NCBI GenBank assembly: GCA_020086605.1
Contig: JACBWW010000018.1
Location: 18,511,052-18,575,051, forward strand
From: Lanius collurio
Lineage: Eukaryota > Chordata > Aves > Passeriformes > Laniidae
Reading direction: 5' to 3'
DNA: 64,000 nucleotides
How positions within the stretch are numbered: the first letter of the stretch is position 1; the number at the start of each line of letters is the position of its first letter. Below the pieces are notes generated by a model. The model saw nothing but the letters and a program-made list of their open reading frames with translations, was not told the DNA's origin and ran no database searches. Of the stretch, positions 12,001 to 21,879 are shown in pieces. Both the position numbers and the translations under genes were made by a program.

Positions 12001-14115
12001 AAAACTGCAAAAACACAGCTTCGCTATTTTCAGTTTGAAAATGACAGTGTTTTACTCTAGAAAGTACATGTTATGTTTACCCCTTAGGATCACCATCCTA
12101 GAAACAATATCCAGGTATCTGTTAGATTAGATGGGAATTTAAAATAAAATCTGAGCAAATCTTTCACTCAGCTAAACTGGGGAGTGGTATGGGCTGAAAA
12201 GCTGTGGGAAACAACAAAAACTGAGACTGCTTTTATTTTCACTGGTACTGCATAAGTTCAGCCAAGTCTTTTGCCCAGTGAATGCCCATAACACAATTTG
12301 AACAGGAAGTTTCCACACTGGAGGGCAACATTTTCCAAAATCTGAAATCTCTTCCTGATCACAAGGATGAAAAATTCTTTGGTTAAAAAAAAAATAGAAA
12401 TAAAAATCATACATGTTGCTTCCCACTCTTCCTGCTGCTTTTATCCATAGTTTCTGTTAAGTTTGGCTTAAATGTTTGATGTTTTGTTCAAACAGCTTTT
12501 GCTGCGTTCAACTGAGACTTGTTGTAGACGGTGGTGATTGTTTTTTAATCTGTAGCAGTATTTTATATCCCTTCCAACTTGTTATCAGAAACTTTTTATA
12601 AACCATAATATCGAAGAAGCCTGAAAGTGTTACTAAAAACACCAGCCAGGTGTTCATCCAAGCAGAAATCTGAAGGAAAGAATGTGGTATATTGATTCTC
12701 CCCAGCCAAAACCTTCTTAAGAATATAATGCAATTATCGCCTCTGCGGTGGATTTGGCAGTTCTAATCAGCCCAACTCCCAGTACAGTCAGGGCTGCTGG
12801 GTGACACTTGAGATCTGAAGAGTGTGGGTAAAAATAACCTCTGTTCAACAAGACATGACGAACACCAGACAGCTGAGTCACCTTTAAAATCAGGTCTGAT
12901 TTTTCGTATTTAAAGGAATTATCAAAGAGAGGGGGAATTATCATATAGAAGGGGATAAAGGATTCCAAAAATGTGGCTGAACTTTCTGTAATGTTCAGTG
13001 AGCTTCCTTTGATTGCTGACACTGACATTAACACCAACATATAGCGCTTGATCACCTTTGGGAAACCTCAGCTTCCTGTGGAGAAGCAACTTTTAATAAA
13101 ATTTCACCTCTCTTGAAAAAGTCTAATTTCTAAGCACCTGTTTCTTATGAAACATTTCCCATTTATGAAGGCTTCCAGTACTAGCAGTGAAGTTAAAAAT
13201 GAGTCAGGCCCCAAACCTGCCACAGAACACATGCAATCTGTGGAGCTGGTGGATGTTTTATAAGACACCACAGAAATAACACCACAGAAAGTTTAATGCA
13301 CATGAAACATTCATCAACAGCAAAGGAACCAAGCAGTGAGGAAATACTACAAGTTCATTGAAGTTCAGTGACGTAACCGAAACCCTGGGGGAGAAAGTGT
13401 TTCAGGGGAACTTTCAGGCTGATTTTCAGGATGAGCCTTTAGCCCTTGGGAGCTTTCTCTGAAGATTTTGAATAGGATGAGCACCGAGGCAGTAGGAAAG
13501 CAAAATAATTGACATCTGCTCGCCAAAACACACCAACGTGAAGGCCATTACCGTCTCGTTTTACTACCTCAGTGAGAAAGGAAAAGCAGGGCTCCGGCTC
13601 AAACGGACAGAGCCCGACAGCCAGAGCAAGCAGTGAAGTTTCCCCAAAACCACAAAATCCCCGTGTCCAAGCAACCACTTCAGAGCGCCTTGAAGGAGGA
13701 AAATAAACAAACAAGCGCAGGAAGGAACCGCGCTGCCGCGGACGAGCGATGTGCGGGGAGCGCCGCGACCGCGAGCAGGCGTGGGGGAGCCCCGGGAGGG
13801 CGCGGGGGCCGCGGCAGGTGGAGGAGGAAGGGATCGGGGGCATTCCGACGCCTGGGGGGGAGGCAGCGGCCCGGGGAGGGTGCGAGGGGCTGCGGCGGGG
13901 AGGGGAAGGGGCCGCGGCGGGCGGGGACGCGGAGGCAGCCGGGGGTGGTTCGCTGCACTCACGGGCGACTCGTAGGAGAAGGCACACTCCGTCTTGTAGA
14001 CTCGGTCCCCTGACTTGGGCACCCGGATCGTGGGCATGTAAGGGACGAGCAGCTCGCCCAGGTCCCCAGCGGCCATCTGCGCATCGCTGCCGCGGAAGAG
14101 CGCGGCCCGCTGCAT
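1..14115 (-). CDS. USP13: USP13, ubiquitin carboxyl-terminal hydrolase 13 (5' part; continues past the left edge)
   Basis: USP13 removes ubiquitin from substrates. The family carries N-terminal UBP-type zinc-finger modules, a USP catalytic domain and two UBA domains. Only the first 113 full codons lie here, all in the N-terminal zinc-finger region, so no catalytic residues are visible. Coding exons on the minus strand are 14115-13963 (51 codons), 4396-4271 (42 codons) and 257-197 (20 codons plus 1 nt). All junctions are GT/AG and the reading frame stays open across them. The joined protein follows mammalian USP13 closely ([56 protein letters not shown]). The paralogue USP5 is less likely because of the ALPKRRN linker and the NDUFB5/MRPL47/ACTL6A neighbourhood. 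Transcription starts in the CpG island around exon 1. Confidence 0.95.
197..257 (-). CDS. USP13: USP13 coding exon 3
   Basis: This short 61-nt exon has acceptor TTTCCAG and donor GTATTG. It encodes [20 protein letters not shown] and then the first base of an Asp codon. It continues exon 2 in frame and matches the [17 protein letters not shown] linker of mammalian USP13. It is too short to be found as an open frame. Positions 1-196 are the start of intron 3, and nothing coding is seen there. Confidence 0.9.
258..4270 (-). other. USP13: USP13 intron 2
   Basis: This is 4 kb of AT-rich intronic DNA between exons 3 and 2. It contains a 20-bp direct repeat (1456-1475 and 1480-1499), short A runs and several short chance open frames. 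No conserved exon, RNA gene or clear transposon was recognised. Confidence 0.8.
1456..1499 (+). repeat. 20-bp direct repeat, 24-bp period
   Basis: AATGAAGTGAAAATAACATT occurs exactly at 1456-1475 and again at 1480-1499, separated by CATT. It looks like a recent local duplication in USP13 intron 2. Confidence 0.95.
4271..4396 (-). CDS. USP13: USP13 coding exon 2
   Basis: The exon has 42 codons in phase 0 at both ends. The acceptor is TTGCAG and the donor GTGAGA. It encodes [29 protein letters not shown] and [12 protein letters not shown]. This matches the second coding exon of mammalian USP13 almost residue for residue and belongs to the N-terminal UBP-type zinc-finger module. The longer open frame on the opposite strand here is a shadow. 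Confidence 0.95.
4397..13962 (-). other. USP13: USP13 intron 1
   Basis: This is the 9.6-kb first intron. It contains one clear CR1 3' end (about 10030-10305) and a short CA run near 9078-9090. Its first 240 bases, next to exon 1, are very GC-rich and belong to the CpG island. A 198-codon open frame at 7895-8491 on the minus strand has no family resemblance and is treated as chance. Confidence 0.8.
10030..10305 (+). mobile_element. CR1 LINE, truncated 3' end
   Basis: The stretch follows the 3' untranslated end of bird CR1 elements: GGTTGGATATTAGGG, TTTTTCACCCAGAGGGTGG, ACAGGCTCCCCAGGGAAG, TTGGGGTGTCCTGTGCAGGG, then GTTGGACTCGATGATCC and a decayed ATTCTGTGA-type tail near 10280-10305. It reads in sense on the plus strand, antisense to USP13. 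The 5' part is lost, as is usual for CR1. Confidence 0.9.
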
Positions 14116-14480
14116 CCTCCTTCCCTCCCTTCCCTCCCGGCTCCCCTCCCTCCTTCGCTCCCGGCCGCCCGCCCTCCCTGCCGAGCCGCTCTGCGCGGGC
14201 GATGGAGGCGGCGGGCAGCCGGGCCCGGGGCAGGGCGGCGGCGGGAGCCGGGCCCGAGGGAGGGCAGGGGGAGGGAAGATGCTATTTTTAATCCAATGGC
14301 AGCGGCACCAGCTGCGGCGGCGGCACTCGGGGGTCCCGGCGGGGGCGGGCCAGGGGCAGGGCGGCGGGGGAGGGATTCCCGCGGGGGGCTCGCGTTTCAC
14401 CCCAAAACCTTCGTTCCCACGAGGGGAGCACGGAGACTTCGCTCTTGGTCTCCCCGGGTACCCCGGGGAAGGTTTCCCTC
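13720..14480. promoter_or_regulatory. USP13: CpG island / promoter region of USP13
   Basis: The region is dense in CpG and G/C tracts, spans coding exon 1 and ends abruptly in AT-rich DNA on both sides. Upstream of the start codon there is a CCAAT box (plus strand 14293-14297) and an AT-rich TTAAAAATA stretch on the minus strand (14282-14290). The exact transcription start cannot be read from sequence alone. Confidence 0.75.
13963..14115 (-). CDS. USP13: USP13 coding exon 1
   Basis: The exon starts at an ATG (14115-14113) with purine at -3 and encodes [13 protein letters not shown], then [19 protein letters not shown], and ends in FSYESP. The donor is GTGAGT directly after a complete codon. 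The start was chosen because mammalian USP13 also begins MQR and has MAAGD..GELL a little further on. The linker between these two points appears about five residues shorter than in human. An upstream in-frame ATG at 14400 exists, but its extension is proline/arginine-rich CpG-island sequence without resemblance to the family. The internal Met14 is a possible alternative start. Confidence 0.93.
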
Positions 14481-14580
14481 TGAACCGGTAATGCTCTGCT
14501 ATAGGCGCTATTACTTATTTTTAAGCATTTAAGGACTACATACATATATATGTGTGTGTGTATGCAGCATTTATATATAT

Positions 14581-14960
14581 NNNNNNNNNNNNNNNNNNNN
14601 NNNNNNNNNNNNNNNNNNNNNNNNNNNNNNNNNNNNNNNNNNNNNNNNNNNNNNNNNNNNNNNNNNNNNNNNNNNNNNNNNNNNNNNNNNNNNNNNNNNN
14701 NNNNNNNNNNNNNNNNNNNNNNNNNNNNNNNNNNNNNNNNNNNNNNNNNNNNNNNNNNNNNNNNNNNNNNNNNNNNNNNNNNNNNNNNNNNNNNNNNNNN
14801 NNNNNNNNNNNNNNNNNNNNNNNNNNNNNNNNNNNNNNNNNNNNNNNNNNNNNNNNNNNNNNNNNNNNNNNNNNNNNNNNNNNNNNNNNNNNNNNNNNNN
14901 NNNNNNNNNNNNNNNNNNNNNNNNNNNNNNNNNNNNNNNNNNNNNNNNNNNNNNNNNNNN
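14581..14960. other. assembly gap (380 N)
   Basis: A run of unknown bases. The left flank is a TA/TG-rich simple repeat (14541-14580), the likely reason assembly failed here. Open frames that cross the run are meaningless. Confidence 0.99.
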
Positions 14961-16010
14961 TATGAACAGGCTGTGAGCAAAGTAGCACAGTCTGTTCTCA
15001 GCAATTTTTACTACTGAAAAATCAAGTGTTGGGAACGATGTGAAACACTGAGGTCAGAATGTGATGTCCATGGAGTGGTTCTAGATTTACTGAAAAACAG
15101 ACATTACATCAGACTTGTGAGCATCATTGGATGCTGGATAAAAAACACTAATACAGGGTCAGACAGATTTATTTTACCTGAGGAGACTTTGTGCTTTTTT
15201 TAATGGCTTCTCTTATGAATAACTCAGCATTTATAAACAATGAGAGCCATAATAAGACATATGAGCCATCTAACCTGAAAGATTGATTCTAACAAAAAGG
15301 AAAAGCAAAGCACTGATAGAAAATCAATGTCTTTCTAATGTTTGGCAGTGCCAGGAACAGCAAACAAGGCAGTTTTTGCTTAAAATAGTCCATGCGGTGT
15401 TGCCTAATGTAAAAACCCAGAATTTTATCTTTAAGTTTCAAATCACTAGATGATATGGGGTTAGTAAAGGGCTTGGGCTTATTTCCTTTAAAAAGTAAGG
15501 ATTTTGAATATGGACAGATAATTTAGGGTCACAAACTGTTTGAGGCACTTTCCACCACTCTTGAGAAATTTAAACCCAAGAGTACCATGGCCTGTAGAAC
15601 CTGAGGAAACACATCCCTCTAGTGGCAAAAACCTGCCAGGTGAAAAGAGAACCCTCTGTATTCCATACAAAGTTGCCAAAAGTGGTGTAAAATAACAGCT
15701 GTACAGTTCTGAAAATGCATGGCAGGTATGTGTGAAGGTATTTTTCTCACTTAGTTCATCTCCCACCAACTACCTGACACGGAGAATTGAGAAAGAAAAA
15801 ACTCTTAGTTTCTTGTATCTTTCCCTTGCAACTATAAATACTAGAAATCACAAAATGAAAACTAATATTACCAACTTGTTCCATGTATGTTCTGAAGCAA
15901 AGGAGTGACTGTTGGTTGAAAGCATTTTCACTGATTAACAGCTTTAACAGCTGTATGAGCTTAATTGCCACACAGTTTCTTTCAAGATACTGGAATCAAC
16001 ACAAACACTG
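14961..16010. other. intergenic, USP13 to NDUFB5
   Basis: This AT-rich DNA lies between the USP13 promoter and the NDUFB5 poly(A) region. No exon, repeat family or RNA gene was recognised. Confidence 0.7.
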
Positions 16011-16016
16011 TTTATT
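16011..16016 (-). terminator. NDUFB5: NDUFB5 polyadenylation signal (AATAAA)
   Basis: The plus strand reads TTTATT, giving AATAAA on the gene strand 95 nt after the NDUFB5 stop codon. This implies a short 3' UTR. Confidence 0.65.
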
Positions 16017-16110
16017 CATTTCCATCAGCAAACAGCAGGATGTCTATTCCATAGCTCAGTGATAATTTGTCAGTATGAATTTCAGACCTTGCACACTGTC
16101 CTAAAATTGT

Positions 16111-19100
16111 TTAATTGTCGGGTGTGGATTTCATAGAATTGTCAACAAGATTTTTGTCAGGTGTTTCGTAATGATACCAAGGTCCATCTCCCCGGTGTCT
16201 CATCAGTCTGCGTGCCTCCACCTCCAGCATCCTAAAAAAAAGGCAACAGACACCCTAAGCATGAAGTTTGTTGATGTTCAGCATCAGGGAATTACTGACA
16301 AATCAGTGACTTTAGTATCAATGGTTTATACATACTGCTGAAATATAGATAGTGGCAAAACATGAAGGGTTCAACTAAGACATGAGCTATTAAATCTTTT
16401 TATTTTGGGAGTTTTTTCCAGCAAGTCGTTCCACAAAGGAGGAATAAACATACTGGCAGCAATTTTAGCACAGGTTCTTGCCTAGCTGTGAACATTAGCA
16501 GGGGTAAAAAGAGCTGTCCATTTGCTGACTCAGGAAGACACAGCTACACCTTTATAAATGCCAAGTGTTTTGAAGAGCCCCTGTCCTTGGATTGTTCTGG
16601 TAACCTGAATCCTGAGAGGGCAGCGACAACAGATACCATAACTCCCACTCTGGCAGCAGCCAGTGCAGGCAGCACTCAGGGGATACATGAAAGCACTTTA
16701 TGTCAGCATCCTGCTCAGTATGTCATGCAAAATCAAAGAGTCAGCTACAGTATGGATCAGTATTTTAACCCCAACTACAGAACATACCTCATTTCAGCTT
16801 TCCTCGCTTCCACATCAAGCAGAGCCATGTCCTTCTCATAGTTCTTCTCAGGGGGGTCAAGAATGTAACGAGCTATCCAGCGGCTTATGGGGTGCTGGAA
16901 AACATAAAAGCAGAGATTATTTGTGCAATTTCCAAGTAGAAATGTCATCATAACTGAATCATTTTGTATATCCACAGTCCTGAAAAGTTGTCATCGACAT
17001 CATGAGTGCTGCCACTCAAACCGTAACAGTAAAGTTACAAACATGCACAACTATTTGTGAGATCACAACCCTAAAAAGTCATATTTCTTTTGCAATTCTT
17101 AATGCCAAGATAACCTGCAGATGACTGTTCTGTAGCAAAATTAATATTTAATGTCTTATTTAATAAGACATCATTTATTTCCTTTCTGTTGAAGTTCCTT
17201 AAACTGCCATTCTAATGGCAGAAGTGAACTCCAAACCTTACTTATTTCAAAGTTTTGCATCTCACTAGGAACAAAAGTGTAAATGGGTTGAAATAGTCAC
17301 AATAATATTGCTGAATTCAATTATTTCCTATCAGAAACAAAACAGTGCTTGCAGAAAGAAGCCAGGGACTCATTTTAAGAAAATACAATTAAATTGAAAG
17401 CGTACAACCTTGAGTTTGTGACTATAAAAGTCTTCAATTCTAGACACAAGTGTGTGTAATATTGGACTTTAAAAGACACTGGCAAACAACATGAAAGAAA
17501 AAAATGTCACTTTAAATCCCAATTTCTTAAGACATGTTAGAAGAAAAACAAAGACAAAACCTGCATGCCATGAATGCAGAGGACTGTTTTTATTATTCAG
17601 GAGTATTATAGAAGAATTCTTGGCATACAGCTTCAGCAGTTTACTGCATACAGAGCATTTGCATCTGCTCATGTCAATGAACAGATTTCCTACAGCCTTA
17701 TACATGTTCCATAAAGCTGCAAACAAGTTTACCAAAATCCAAACTGCACTATTTGAGTTTTACTACACTCATAGCAGTGTAGTAAAACTCCATTCATTTT
17801 ACTCCCAAAAGTATTTTCAAGAGAAGGGCTGTCAATAACATGCCCACCCTTTTGCATGTTACACTTACTTTGTAGTATTCCCAGTGCTCTGGAACATAAC
17901 CTTCAGGAATCTCTGCAAGTTCAGCTTCACCTGACAAGGAAAGGAGGGGAGGAATATTTAATTCTGTGATTATTTTCCAAAGCTACCTTATAATCTGACA
18001 TTCAGTTTAGGAAAAGATCATTATTCCACATAGAAAGTACTTAATCCCTCAGTGTGAGCTCTATTCAGAAAAACTGAACTTGCAATTTTTGCAGACACAT
18101 CACACTGCAAGTATCTAGCTCATAGATTTTAAGTGACACACCAAAAGAGTAAAATTAACAGCTATAAGAAGAAACAACTGGGAGCATGTCCACAGAAATG
18201 CCCTTTAAAGTACAGGAGCTCGAAGCATGGATTTTTCCTGATTTCTCTATTAAATTAATTACATATCATTACAGCAGTAGATTTAACACACGCATTGCCA
18301 AGCAGAATTTTGGCATCTTCGCTTGATAAAAAGCCAGAGTTGCAGTCTTGTTACAGCAAGTAACTGAACTTCACTGATGTCTGAAAGACTGCCAAAAGAG
18401 AGAACTTATTTTTATTTTAATATGAGAAACTTTTTTATAAAAAGCCACAACCAAAGTAAATATACTGGGAACATTTTCTATCTAGTTCTGTAATATTGCT
18501 GTATTTGTTAGGCCTATTCCATGGTCTTCCAAAGAGAGAGCCTTAAAAGATTCCTTTTTTTCTATCCAGCATGCTTAATTCCCATTTTATAACTTTTTTG
18601 CTTAGCCCTGATAGAGCACTCACCAATGAAGACGTTGATATATGTTAAGAGCACTGCCACTGGTATTCCCGTCAGGAATATATAGAATCTCTGTAGAAGG
18701 AATAAAAACAAAAAGTGTAGGAAACTCAGAACCCTGACAAATTTACATGAGGTCTGTCTGAAAACGGTGGAACAGCCAATAACTGTTAGATTTGCATTCC
18801 TAGGTCAGAAAGGGATGTTGTATGTAAACACTGCTGATTGCAACCAATTAGTGAACCACAGCACACAAAGAGCAAGGCTATGTCAGTCCATGAGCCTGTT
18901 CAGGTCACATTCACATCTCCCAGTGAGGTCACTCTGTGCAGCAGCAAACAGCAACACCTCCCTGAAATCTGCCTCAGCATCTTGGCATGACTGGCTCCAG
19001 CACTCAGCTGAAATGAGGCACTGACAGCAAAACAATAATCCAACACCAATGCAACCACTGTGGGCTCTGGTAGCTGTGGAAGGCAGATAAAGGAGTCCTG

Positions 19101-19678
19101 ATCGCATGAAGGGAGTTGTATCAAATTGGCTGTTGCCCCTTATAACAGGAGTTATCCAAAACCTGGTTTTGGAAGGGTCAAACTCAGGTCAGGCTTCCTA
19201 AATCTCACCTCTGGTGTTAGTGGTTGTAGGTAACTGAAGGTAAGCCCTGTAGAAGAGTAACTGATATGTTTAAAAAAAGAGGATGGAGTAGAAAGCATTT
19301 GTGGGTCATGCATATATGAACACAGATATGTAATTTAAGAATGCTACAACAGCAGTAATTTAAGTACCTATCGCCAGCTTTGCTATCTAGCCAGCCTTTT
19401 AACTTCATCTAGCCCTGATTTTACAGCATATGGCCAAAAAAATTTTAAAGAAGACCTGAAATTCTTTTTTTATGTGAATAGTGCCGAGCACATCTTAGAT
19501 GCTGTCACATAAACAATAGAGGAAATTGTATTTTAGACACTCTTACACCATTTGCAAGCCATGTGTAGTATGTTTGATTTTTAACTCACCAACAAGCTCA
19601 GAAATCGAGAATCATAAAAACTTGTTGCCTTGATGATAAACATTCTCTTCCCATGGTCGCCGCTGTGTCGTACAGGAA
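16111..19678 (-). CDS. NDUFB5: NDUFB5, NADH:ubiquinone oxidoreductase subunit B5 (exons 2-6; exon 1 largely missing)
   Basis: NDUFB5 (SGDH subunit) is an accessory subunit of respiratory complex I in the mitochondrial inner membrane, with one transmembrane helix. Exons on the minus strand are 19678-19590, 18690-18624, 17930-17869, 16894-16788 and 16231-16111 (stop TAA). All have AG/GT borders and the frame is continuous. Exon 2 reads [17 protein letters not shown]; exon 3 holds the membrane helix [20 protein letters not shown]; exon 4 reads [15 protein letters not shown]; exon 5 [20 protein letters not shown]; exon 6 [20 protein letters not shown], ending in STPDN. About 148 residues are recovered of the roughly 190 usual in mammals. 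The mitochondrial presequence lies in exon 1, which falls at the assembly break at 20213. Intron 4 carries two perfect hairpins. Confidence 0.95.
17755..17790 (-). repeat. perfect 15-bp inverted repeat in NDUFB5 intron 4
   Basis: Left arm 17755-17769 (GAGTTTTACTACACT), 6-nt loop CATAGC (17770-17775) and right arm 17776-17790, an exact reverse complement. It lies 79 nt after the exon 4 donor on the NDUFB5 strand, so it would be transcribed in the intron as a 36-nt stem-loop. Pairing weakens beyond the 15 bp. Confidence 0.95.
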
Positions 19679-20149
19679 CTGAAAATTGAACCAGAGTATT
19701 ATGGTTTTGTACCCCACTGCTGCTTATGCCAGAACAAGGTCAAACATAGGTGGGGAAAGAAAAAAAAAAAAAAGAAGACTGTACAGCAGCGGCTGAATTT
19801 TCTGCAGTTCACCTGAAGTAATTTCCTATTTTGCTAGCAAGAAGTTATTTTTCTTCTAACTTCAGACATAGATCTATGACTACCTATAAGCACCAACACG
19901 TGAATCGGTGAATGTCACCACACAGGGCCAAGTAAATTGACAATTAGAATGCCAGGAGAGTGCGCCTCCCGCCCGTTTCCAACCATGCTTTACCCAAACC
20001 CCGCAGTTTTCACAGGAACGGGGACACAGCACTGCACCTGCCCAGCCCCCGGCCCTCCCGCGGCCTCCGGGAGGGCATCTCTGCTCCGCTCCGCAAGGTC
20101 ACTTCGCCCCCGCCGCCCCCGCCCCGCCGCTCCCCCGCCCAGGCCGTAC

Positions 20150-20212
20150 CGAGGGTGCCGGGGAGGCGGGGGGCGATCCCGGTGATCCCGGTGATCCCGG
20201 TGATCCCGGTGG
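20150..20212 (-). CDS. NDUFB5: tentative 3' end of NDUFB5 exon 1
   Basis: On the minus strand the sequence up to 20150 ends in CTCG followed by GTACGG, a usable donor. It leaves one G, exactly what exon 2 needs (G plus TT gives Val, then PVRHSG). The open frame reads four TGI triplets from a 9-bp tandem repeat, then APRLPGTL. Mammalian exon 1 also ends shortly before PVRHSG, but the residues are not conserved enough to be decisive. The repeat may be an assembly artefact. The start codon would lie beyond the N at 20213. Confidence 0.4.
20175..20210. repeat. four perfect GATCCCGGT 9-mers
   Basis: Four exact tandem copies (20175-20183, 20184-20192, 20193-20201, 20202-20210) run straight into the N at 20213. 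This looks like a tandem repeat that the assembler could not cross. Confidence 0.95.
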
Positions 20213-20213
20213 N
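20213..20213. other. single-N join, likely collapsed gap
   Basis: One undetermined base separates GC-rich repeat from AT-rich DNA. The coding exons expected here (NDUFB5 exon 1 start, MRPL47 first exons) are absent, so more than one base is missing. Confidence 0.8.
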
Positions 20214-20675
20214 TATACACTAACTGCTCAAGTCATAGTTTGGTCAAGGCAGCTTTCCCATTGTCCAGTGGGTGTTACTGGGGCTGCAGCCAGACTCCAG
20301 TGAAAACTAAAATAACCAACAGCCACTACAAACTATAAGCAAATCTTTTGTTTTCTTCTCCTGCTTCCTTCCGACCCCTGCCTCAGAGCTTCCTATACTT
20401 CTGCATCAGCACTGGATCTGGCTTTATGCATTACCCAGCTGGTCTTTAATCAAGTATCAGACTGACAGTTATTTCATATCTGTCCTGCTCTCAAGTTAGG
20501 TTTTTGAAGCACCCATTCCTTACTGTTGTAGTACACAGGGCCTGCTGAGAGACAACTCGTGATCAAACTCCAGCGTGTTTTACCATTGATTTCCCTTTAA
20601 ATTTTGTCTTGAGATTTTTTAAATTTTCAGCATTGTTTTTTGTTGGTGCATCCTGAAACTATTTACCATTTCCAG

Positions 20676-21723
20676 GTAGAAACATCTATGAAAAATATAG
20701 ACTTGGTAGTCAGAGAAAGAGAAATTGCTCTGAGGCTTTTACAAACGGGCCATGAAAAGCCAGTCCCTGGCGAGTGGAGACACGACTTCTTGGGACGCAC
20801 CTTCTGGTATGGAAAGCCTTTTTTTTAACGTGTGAATTTTTCTTGTGGTATGTCTCTCTTCCAGAATGTCCTTATCAAATCAAGGAAAGATGCATACACT
20901 GTATAAAACACAGGAGATGCAGTTACAAACCAGGCCAGCAAGAGCTGGAAATAAATACCCCCATACTAATTCTGCAATCTCCCAGACCACTTCATCACTG
21001 TACTGAAACTAAGAGAAACTGGTAAAATCCCAGAATGAAAACAATGTAAACATTCTGTAATCATTTTTATCTGTCTCCAACAGGTACAGTTACAAGGAAT
21101 GGCCAATACCGTGGCATTTGAATAAAAAACACAAAAAGAAGAGATTCTATTACTTACCTCATGTGAATCACTTCATCAGGTAAAAAGATTTTTTTCACAT
21201 TCAAAGTTTTCTTCTGATCTGTTTCTGTTCTTGTCCTTATTCCACTTTAAAAGTAAAAAATAGTAATCTTTTGGTTTTCAGCTACTAGACTGAAAATTAG
21301 GCTTTTTAAAATTTCAGCTTGCTCTGTTTCTTTTTTCTTTTCCCACCTCAGTTACCACGAGACATGGTTATGCAGTTGCACTCTAAAAGTAACTTCAAAT
21401 GCAGACCAAAAATCCTCCCAGGGGCTGAACTTCTGTAGAATTCAGAAGCAGAGCAAAAATACTTCATTGCAGGCTTTTTTTACTTGTCAAAAGCAAATGA
21501 ATACTGAAGTTGTTCATCACTGAGAACCTCTATCTGATGGGGGGGAGCTCATTAAGGTGGTCACAAGCTGGCTGGAAATTAACCCCACCAACTTCTCTGT
21601 TTCAGACTGAGACTTGAAAAAGCCTTACGGAAAAGGGCACGGCAGCAAAACCTGGAGAGGACGAGGCAGAAGGTCTTGGAAAGGAAGTTCCCTGACTTTG
21701 CTGTGAAATCCCAGAGCCAGTAA
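20676..21723 (+). CDS. MRPL47: MRPL47, mitochondrial large-ribosomal-subunit protein uL29m (last three coding exons; 5' half missing)
   Basis: MRPL47 is the mitochondrial counterpart of bacterial ribosomal protein L29 in the 39S subunit. Exons are 20676-20806, 21084-21179 and 21606-21723 (stop TAA at 21721-21723), all with AG/GT borders and matching phases. The protein reads VETSMKNIDLVVREREIALR, LLQTGHEKPVPGEWRHDFLG, then YSYKEWPIPWHLNKKHKKKR, FYYLPHVNHFIR and LRLEKALRKRARQQNLERTR, ending in DFAVKSQSQ. This matches the C-terminal part of mammalian MRPL47, including REREDALRLLQTG and IPWHLNKR. About 115 of the usual 250 or so residues are recovered. The upstream exons with the mitochondrial presequence and most of the L29 domain are not between 20214 and 20675, so they are lost at the N at 20213 rather than decayed. 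Confidence 0.93.
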
Positions 21724-21859
21724 CGTGCTGGAAAAGCACTGCAAGCAATTGGTCAAGTGTCTGTGGAACATGAATCATGTTCTGGAACCACAAATGACTC
21801 CACTGAGCATTCCAGACAGTCTCCATCTTTTTTTGGTTTTAATACCACATTTGACTTTA

Positions 21860-21865
21860 ATTAAA
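21860..21865 (+). terminator. MRPL47: MRPL47 polyadenylation signal (ATTAAA)
   Basis: This common variant signal lies 137 nt after the MRPL47 stop codon. It is the first such signal on the plus strand in the 3' flank. Confidence 0.5.
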
Positions 21866-21879
21866 CTTGTGATCTGGAA

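Larger units (their letters stand above)
20030..20213. promoter_or_regulatory. remnant of the NDUFB5/MRPL47 bidirectional CpG-island promoter
   Basis: The sequence becomes strongly GC- and CpG-rich from about 20030 and stops at a single N (20213), after which it is AT-rich intron-like DNA. NDUFB5 (minus) and MRPL47 (plus) face away from this point, and in human they share a head-to-head promoter. Only the NDUFB5 side of the island is present. Confidence 0.6.

Noticed and set aside
13564..14400. 278-codon minus-strand frame starting at an ATG at 14400
   Set aside because: Only the part from 14115 to 13963 matches USP13. The upstream extension is proline-rich CpG-island sequence and the downstream part reads through the exon 1 donor.
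14288..15017. Open frames crossing the 380-N gap
   Set aside because: They consist mostly of unknown residues.
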